Shown: piece after piece, positions 59,756 through 64,000 of the stretch
Layout: every line of letters starts with the position of its first letter
Numbering within the stretch: position 1 is the stretch's first letter
Program-made: the position numbers and the translations under genes
The notes under the pieces: generated by a model
Databases searched by the model: none
What the model was told of the DNA's origin: nothing
The model's input: only the letters and a program-made list of their open reading frames with translations
Assembly: GCF_014640075.1 (NCBI RefSeq)
Contig: NZ_BMGG01000004.1
Location: forward strand, 62,001 to 126,000
DNA from: Chelatococcus reniformis
Lineage (GTDB): Bacteria > Pseudomonadota > Alphaproteobacteria > Rhizobiales > Beijerinckiaceae
Direction of reading: 5' to 3'
DNA length: 64,000 bases

Positions 59756-59941
59756 GTGTTGCGGGACTTTCGAAGTTCAGGCACCTAGCCGGCCATGCTC
59801 CCACCGGCGGCCCTATGCGCCGGCCTGCCCGCAATTTGCGGGCAGTTGCTCCGACCCCCTCCGGGGCGGGCACCGCGGGTCGGGGGCGTATCGCAACACC
59901 AGCCGTCGGCGCATGGATCCCGCGGGATCCCAGGAGTTTGA
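59756..59941 (+). promoter_or_regulatory. Structured leader of rpsA
   Basis: Contains a perfect hairpin TGCCCGC-AATTT-GCGGGCA (59826-59844), a larger CCGACCC...GGGTCGG pairing around 59851-59882, and a 16-base perfect palindrome GGATCCCGCGGGATCC (59915-59930) one base before the Shine-Dalgarno AGGAG (59932-59936). S1 autoregulates its own translation in E. coli through leader structure, so this may be an analogous control site. Inferred by eye. Confidence 0.5.
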
Positions 59942-61666
59942 ATGTCCGCTGTCCCATCCACCAACCGCGCCCACAGCGACCACGTCCCGTCGCGTGAAGA
60001 TTTCGCCGCGCTGCTCGAAGAGTCGTTCGGCCGTTCGGAAGCCCACGAAGGCTCCGTCATTCGCGGCACCGTCGTCGCCATCGAAAAGGACGTCGCCGTC
60101 ATCGACATCGGTCTGAAGACCGAAGGGCGCGTCGCTCTCAAGGAATTCATCGGCCCCGGCCGTGACCAGGCGCTGAACGTCGGCGACGAGGTCGAGGTCT
60201 ATCTGGAGCGCATCGAGAACGCGCTCGGCGAAGCGGTCATCAGCCGCGACAAGGCGCGCCGCGAGGAGAGCTGGGTCAAGCTCGAGCGCGCCTTCGAGAG
60301 CAACGAGAAGGTGACGGGCGTCATCTTCAACCAGGTCAAGGGCGGCTACACCGTCGACCTCGACGGTGCCGTGGCCTTCCTGCCGCGCTCGCAGGTGGAC
60401 ATCCGCCCCGTCCGCGACGTCACCCCGCTGATGGGCGTGCCGCAGCCGTTCCAGATCCTCAAGATGGACCGGCGCCGCGGCAACATCGTCGTCTCCCGCC
60501 GCACGGTGCTGGAGGAGACGCGCGCCGAGGCCCGCTCCGAGCTCGTCGCCAATCTGGAAGAGGGCCAGGTCATCGACGGCGTGGTCAAGAACATCACCGA
60601 ATACGGTGCGTTCGTCGACCTCGGCGGCATCGACGGCCTGCTCCATGTCACCGACATGGCATGGCGCCGCGTCAACCACCCGAGCGAGGTGGTCAACATC
60701 GGCCAGAGCGTTCAGGTCAAGATCATCAAGATCAACCACGAGACGCACCGCATCTCGCTCGGCATCAAGCAATTGCTCGCCGACCCGTGGGAGGGCATCG
60801 CCGAGCGCTATCCGGTGAACTCGCGCCTGACCGGCCGCGTCACCAACATCACCGACTACGGCGCTTTCGTCGAGCTGGAGCCGGGCATCGAAGGCCTGAT
60901 TCACGTCTCGGAGATGAGCTGGACCAAGAAGAACGTCCACCCTGGCAAGATCGTCTCGACGAGCCAGGAGGTCGACGTGCAGATCCTCGAGGTCGATCCG
61001 GTCAAGCGCCGCATCTCGCTCGGCCTCAAGCAGACCCTGCAGAACCCCTGGGAAGGCTTCGCCGAGCAGCACCCGATCGGCTCCGAGGTCGAGGGCGAGG
61101 TCAAGAACAAGACCGAGTTCGGCCTGTTCATCGGCCTCGACGGCGACGTCGACGGCATGGTGCACCTGTCGGACCTGGACTGGAACCGTCCCGGCGAGCA
61201 GGTCATCGAGGAGTTCAAGAAGGGCGACCTCGTGCGCGCCCAGGTCCTCGACGTCGACGTGGAGAAAGAGCGCATCTCGCTCGGCATCAAGCAACTCGCC
61301 GGCGATCCCTTCATCGAGGCGGGCGAACTGCGCCGCGGCCAGGTGGTCACCTGCGAGGTGCTCGAGGTGAAGGACGGCGGTCTCGAGGTGAAGCTGGTCG
61401 ACAGCGACCTGACCTCGTTCATCAAGCGCGCCGAGCTCGCTCGTGAGCGTGCCGACCAGCGGCCGGAGCGTTTTGCCCCGGGCGAGAAGGTCGACGCCCG
61501 CGTCGTCCAGTTCGACCGCAAGGCGCGTCGCATCCAGCTCTCGATCAAGGCGCTGGAAATGGCCGAGGAGAAGGAGGCGATCGCCGCCTACGGCTCGACC
61601 GACTCCGGCGCCTCGCTCGGCGACATCCTCGGCGCCGCTTTGCGCAAGGCGAACGAGAAGAAGTGA
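59942..61666 (+). CDS. rpsA: 30S ribosomal protein S1
   Basis: 574 residues with six S1 (OB-fold) domains. Domains 3-6 contain the paired pattern GxVxxIxxYGAFVxL, e.g. VVKNITEYGAFVDLGGIDGLLHVTDM and RVTNITDYGAFVELEPGIEGLIHVSEM, and end with ISLGIKQL repeats. S1 binds mRNA near the ribosome-binding site and is required for initiation on most mRNAs. AGGAG precedes the ATG with five-base spacing. cmk, the frequent upstream neighbour, is not present here. Confidence 0.98.
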   Translation: MSAVPSTNRAHSDHVPSREDFAALLEESFGRSEAHEGSVIRGTVVAIEKDVAVIDIGLKTEGRVALKEFIGPGRDQALNVGDEVEVYLERIENALGEAVISRDKARREESWVKLERAFESNEKVTGVIFNQVKGGYTVDLDGAVAFLPRSQVDIRPVRDVTPLMGVPQPFQILKMDRRRGNIVVSRRTVLEETRAEARSELVANLEEGQVIDGVVKNITEYGAFVDLGGIDGLLHVTDMAWRRVNHPSEVVNIGQSVQVKIIKINHETHRISLGIKQLLADPWEGIAERYPVNSRLTGRVTNITDYGAFVELEPGIEGLIHVSEMSWTKKNVHPGKIVSTSQEVDVQILEVDPVKRRISLGLKQTLQNPWEGFAEQHPIGSEVEGEVKNKTEFGLFIGLDGDVDGMVHLSDLDWNRPGEQVIEEFKKGDLVRAQVLDVDVEKERISLGIKQLAGDPFIEAGELRRGQVVTCEVLEVKDGGLEVKLVDSDLTSFIKRAELARERADQRPERFAPGEKVDARVVQFDRKARRIQLSIKALEMAEEKEAIAAYGSTDSGASLGDILGAALRKANEKK

Positions 61667-61711
61667 CGCGACGGCCGGGCCCTTTAGGCCCGGCGCCACC
61701 GACGATTTGCG

Positions 61712-61748
61712 ACGGCCGGGCGCTCCCACGCCCGGCCGTTCGTCGTTG
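61712..61748 (+). terminator. GC-rich hairpin downstream of rpsA
   Basis: ACGGCCGGGCG-CTCCCA-CGCCCGGCCGT forms an 11-bp perfect stem (61712-61739) followed by TCGTCGTTGT. A preceding hairpin GCCGGGC-CCTTTAG-GCCCGGC lies at 61673-61693. The U-tract is weak. Confidence 0.55.
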
Positions 61749-61817
61749 TGGACGCGGTGAAGCGCAATATCGCCGGGACCGGCGCAGCGGCCATGTCGCG
61801 TTGGGAGCGACGGCGGC

Positions 61818-61948
61818 GGCGTCCCCGGCGGGCCGTGCTTCAGCCCGGGGGCGAGCCGTTCTGGGGCCAGGACCGACTCGACCTCCTGGAGGCCGCCATC
61901 CTCTCAGGCGATCCGCCCGTTCTGCCCCCGGCACGGTCCGAGCTCTAG
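61818..61948 (+). pseudogene. Frameshifted C-terminal remnant of an HCCA isomerase/DsbA-like protein
   Basis: One frame reads GGEPFWGQDRLDLLEAAI before a TAG at 61946, closely matching the C-terminal signature of HCCA isomerases (compare GEVFWGNDRLEAAL at the end of the intact gene at 58994). Immediately upstream, a different frame reads GVPGGPCFSPG, aligning with the family GVFGxPTF. The two frames meet in the run CCCGGGGGCG (about 61844-61853), so a one-base slip would join them. Upstream of 61818 nothing recognisable remains. It is a short decayed fragment, not a gene. Confidence 0.65.
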
Positions 61949-62119
61949 CTCGGCCAATCGCCGGGGCGGCGCGCCCGGCGCGCCCGTTCGGCGTCCCTGC
62001 GATTGCCGCAAACGTCTCCATACGATTTCGGATGACAGGCGTCGCGGCAGGCGGCATGAACCTCGCTCGTTCGTTCATGCAGGTCGAGAGCCGGTAACGC
62101 ACTGAGGATGGAGACATCT

Positions 62120-63082
62120 ATGGCGACGGATGCGGAGCAGTTGGCCGAACGCCGCTCGCTGAGGCGGCGACTGAGCGGCTGGCGGATCGTAGCCTTGCTC
62201 GCGGTGCTCGCGGCGATCGTGGTCGGAAGCTTCTGGGCCGCCGGTGACGATATCCCCGGCACCGCCCATGTCGCGCGCGTGCACGTCTCGGGCCTGATCA
62301 CCGGCGATCGCAAGACCATCGAGTTGCTGAAGCGCGTGGGCGAGAGCGCCGCCGCCAAGGCGGTGCTCGTGGTGGTCGACAGCCCCGGCGGCACCACCAC
62401 CGGGTCGGAGGCGATCTACGATGCGCTGCGGCGGCTGTCGGCGCAGAAGCCCACCGTCGCGGCGATCGACTCCATCGGCGCGTCCGGCGCCTACATTGCC
62501 GCCATGGGCACGGACCGCATCTTTGCGCGCCACACGGCGCTCGTCGGCTCCATCGGCGTCCTCGTCCAGTTCCCCAACTTCGCCAGGCTGCTCGACATCG
62601 TCGGCGTCAAGATGGAAGAGGTGAAGTCGAGCCCGCTCAAGGCCGCGCCGAACGGCTTCGAGCCGACGTCGCCGGAGGCGCGTGCCGCCCTCGCCAGCGT
62701 GGTCTCGGATTCCTACGATTGGTTCAAGGGCCTGGTGCGGCAGCGCCGGCATTACGATGACGCGCAACTGGCGGCCGTCGCGGACGGGCGCGTCTTCACC
62801 GGCCATCAGGCTCTCGCTCTGAAGCTGATCGACCAGATGGGTGGCGAGCGCGATGCCGTCGCCTGGCTCGAGGCGAACCGGGGCGTCGCCAAGGACCTTC
62901 CGGTCCGAGAGTGGCGAGCCCGATCCGGCAGCCGATTCGACGTGCTGACCTATGCGAGCCATATCGCCGCGGTGCTGGGCTTTGGTGATCTCGCCAATAC
63001 GCTCGCGCGCAGCGAACTCGCGATCGATGCCTCGCGGCTTGACGGGATGCTCGCGCTCTGGCACGGTCCCTCTGAAAAGTGA
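62120..63082 (+). CDS. sppA: Signal peptide peptidase SppA
   Basis: 320-residue membrane-anchored serine protease that degrades cleaved signal peptides. An N-terminal membrane anchor (about 22-41, IVALLAVLAAIVVGSFWAA) leads to the S49 domain: VVVDSPGGTTTGSEAIY, the nucleophile Ser in SIGASGAYIAAMGTD, and the general-base Lys in SSPLKAAP. Short SppA forms are typical of Alphaproteobacteria. The ATG at 62120 has GGAG six bases upstream; one at 62108 is also possible. Followed by ihfB after 28 bases. Confidence 0.94.
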   Translation: MATDAEQLAERRSLRRRLSGWRIVALLAVLAAIVVGSFWAAGDDIPGTAHVARVHVSGLITGDRKTIELLKRVGESAAAKAVLVVVDSPGGTTTGSEAIYDALRRLSAQKPTVAAIDSIGASGAYIAAMGTDRIFARHTALVGSIGVLVQFPNFARLLDIVGVKMEEVKSSPLKAAPNGFEPTSPEARAALASVVSDSYDWFKGLVRQRRHYDDAQLAAVADGRVFTGHQALALKLIDQMGGERDAVAWLEANRGVAKDLPVREWRARSGSRFDVLTYASHIAAVLGFGDLANTLARSELAIDASRLDGMLALWHGPSEK

Positions 63083-63110
63083 CGATTGATCAAAGGGATA
63101 CGGATCGACG

Positions 63111-63422
63111 ATGATCAAATCGGAGCTCGTCCAGCGTATCGCTGAGCACAACCCGCATCTCTACCAGCGCGACGTCGAGAACATCGTCAACGCCATCCTA
63201 GACGAGATCACACGGGCTCTCGCCCGCGGTGACCGGGTCGAGCTGCGCGGATTCGGTGCCTTTTCGGTCAAGACACGCGATGCCCGCACCGGGCGGAACC
63301 CCCGCACCGGCGAAACTGTAGACGTGTCGCGCAAGGCGGTGCCGGTCTTCAAGACCGGCAAAGAGATGCGCCAACGCCTCAATGCCGCCCCCATCAAGGG
63401 GCGTGTCGCGGCCGAAGCCTGA
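63111..63422 (+). CDS. ihfB: Integration host factor subunit beta
   Basis: 103 residues. [56 protein letters not shown] with the DNA-bending beta-arm, and [11 protein letters not shown] match IhfB. It pairs with IhfA to bend DNA in recombination, replication and transcription. It is in the sppA-ihfB-lapA run common in Rhizobiales. Confidence 0.97.
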   Translation: MIKSELVQRIAEHNPHLYQRDVENIVNAILDEITRALARGDRVELRGFGAFSVKTRDARTGRNPRTGETVDVSRKAVPVFKTGKEMRQRLNAAPIKGRVAAEA

Positions 63423-63441
63423 CGCCCGCGGAGACGACGCC

Positions 63442-63771
63442 TTGAAGACGCTGCTTCGACTGCTGGTGCTGCTGCCGCTGGCGATCGTCATCGTGTTGCT
63501 GGCTATCGCCAATCGCACACCGGTGCTGGTCTCGCTGGATCCGTTCACGCCGGACGCGCCGGCCCTCGGGATCCAGCTGCCGCTGTTCGTGGTCATGTTC
63601 GCGGCGCTGCTGCTCGGCGTCCTGGTCGGCGGCCTCGCCTCGTGGCTGGTGCAGGGGCGGCATCGGCGCGCAGCCCGCCTCAACCGGCGCGAAGCCGAGC
63701 GGCTGAAGGGCGAGACCGAGCGGCTGAAGTCGGCGCTGGCGGCCCGCGCGCCAGCGCTCGGGCGGCCGTAA
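63442..63771 (+). CDS. LapA/DUF1049 domain membrane protein
   Basis: 109 residues starting at a TTG after a weak GCGGAGA site. Two hydrophobic helices (about 1-22 and 47-75) flank VLVSLDPFTPDAPALG, the LapA-family signature, followed by a basic coiled-coil tail AARLNRREAERLKGETERLKSAL. LapA (LapB partner) takes part in lipopolysaccharide assembly control in E. coli, but the alphaproteobacterial member is often only linked by the domain. A frame begins further upstream but the TTG fits the hydrophobic start. Confidence 0.8.
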   Translation: MKTLLRLLVLLPLAIVIVLLAIANRTPVLVSLDPFTPDAPALGIQLPLFVVMFAALLLGVLVGGLASWLVQGRHRRAARLNRREAERLKGETERLKSALAARAPALGRP

Positions 63772-63865
63772 GGCGAGCTGCCGCGACGGTGCGAGCCCCG
63801 GCGCTTGCAACTCGCGCGGGAGCAGGCCTTCCTGTTAACCGGCCCTTAGGGTTTCCAAGCTATTA

Positions 63866-63969
63866 CTGGCGTCATCCAGTTTCGCTGGATGTCGAGTGGT
63901 TCTGTCCACTCTGTTGACGCCTCCCTGTTGTTAGCACTTCGAAGCCGCCCACGGGGCGGCTTCTTTTTT
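63866..63969 (+). ncRNA. Probable small RNA with three stem-loops and a strong terminator
   Basis: Gene-free interval with ordered hairpins: CATCCAG-TTTCG-CTGGATG (63873-63891), GAGTGG-TTCTGT-CCACTC (63894-63911), a CCTCCC-containing linker (GACGCCTCCCTGTTG), and a terminator GAAGCCGCC-CCACGG-GGCGGCTTC followed by TTTTTT (63941-63969). The anti-Shine-Dalgarno-like single-stranded CCUCCC and the layout are those of alphaproteobacterial trans-acting sRNAs. I cannot name the family with confidence. The start is approximate. Confidence 0.6.
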
Positions 63970-64000
63970 GGGCCGCTCCCGCGGCGCGCGTGCCTTGGCG

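Noticed and set aside
59813..61729. A 638-residue minus-strand open frame across rpsA
   Set aside because: Mirror of rpsA codons with leucine/aspartate-rich repeats; no independent signal, no ribosome-binding site.
61748..61948. A 66-residue novel small gene after rpsA
   Set aside because: Only the last part is protein-like and it matches the C-terminus of HCCA isomerases, with the preceding family motif in another frame; better explained as a pseudogene fragment.

Overview
The window is a GC-rich stretch of alphaproteobacterial chromosome, most likely from the order Hyphomicrobiales (Rhizobiales). The evidence is gene content. It carries cpdR, gapR (DUF2312) and a TrcR/DUF1013 regulator, a very short aa3-type cytochrome oxidase subunit IV, a transhydrogenase split into three genes, an L36 without zinc ligands, and three or four families of short palindromic repeats of the kind scattered through Rhizobiales genomes. 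The order amidohydrolase - cpdR - tRNA-Val - rpmJ - TPR protein - pyk - DUF1036 - DUF1244 - gapR fits that group. Genus is not resolvable from this sequence alone.

Layout. 1-6.6 kb: two M20-type hydrolases (the first cut by the window edge), uracil-DNA glycosylase, a 5'-nucleotidase-family phosphatase, ferrochelatase, and an SPFH/NfeD membrane pair. 6.7-11.6 kb: arabinose-5-phosphate isomerase and GalU (envelope sugar precursors), a lipoprotein lytic transglycosylase and an exported SGNH protein. 11.6-17.9 kb: gltD and gltB. 18.3-22.5 kb: a small heat-shock protein, a lysophospholipase-like hydrolase, a lipoprotein, a histidinol-phosphatase-type enzyme, a probable small RNA and an N-formylglutamate amidohydrolase. 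22.7-27.8 kb: the conserved cpdR to gapR block. 28.1-36 kb: a peptidoglycan module (MepK-like DUF882 endopeptidase, YcbB-like L,D-transpeptidase, and an unusual AAA+/Fis regulator without a GAFTGA loop) followed by oligopeptidase F. 36-44.5 kb: RidA-like protein, AarF/ABC1 kinase-like protein, eutBC, oxidase subunit IV and pntAA-pntAB-pntB. 44.7-50.2 kb: a methyltransferase between repeats, a TPR lipoprotein, rpsU, purEK and two DUF465 genes. 50.3-59.6 kb: acyl-CoA synthetase, propionyl-CoA synthetase, aldo/keto reductase, several small conserved proteins, TrcR, a quinone oxidoreductase and an HCCA isomerase-like protein. 59.7-64 kb: rpsA with a structured leader, a pseudogene fragment, sppA, ihfB, lapA and a second probable small RNA at the right edge.

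Most of this is core chromosome and no phage, transposase, CRISPR array or defence island is visible. The parts least explained by ordinary annotation are two intrinsic-terminator-bounded RNAs (about 21485-21570 and 63866-63969), the palindromic repeat families (one of which supplies the stop codons of two genes), the structured leaders of hsp20 and rpsA, the 3-3 crosslink making/cleaving pair beside a regulator lacking its sigma-54 contact loop, and a frameshifted remnant of an HCCA isomerase downstream of rpsA whose intact relative lies just upstream of rpsA.
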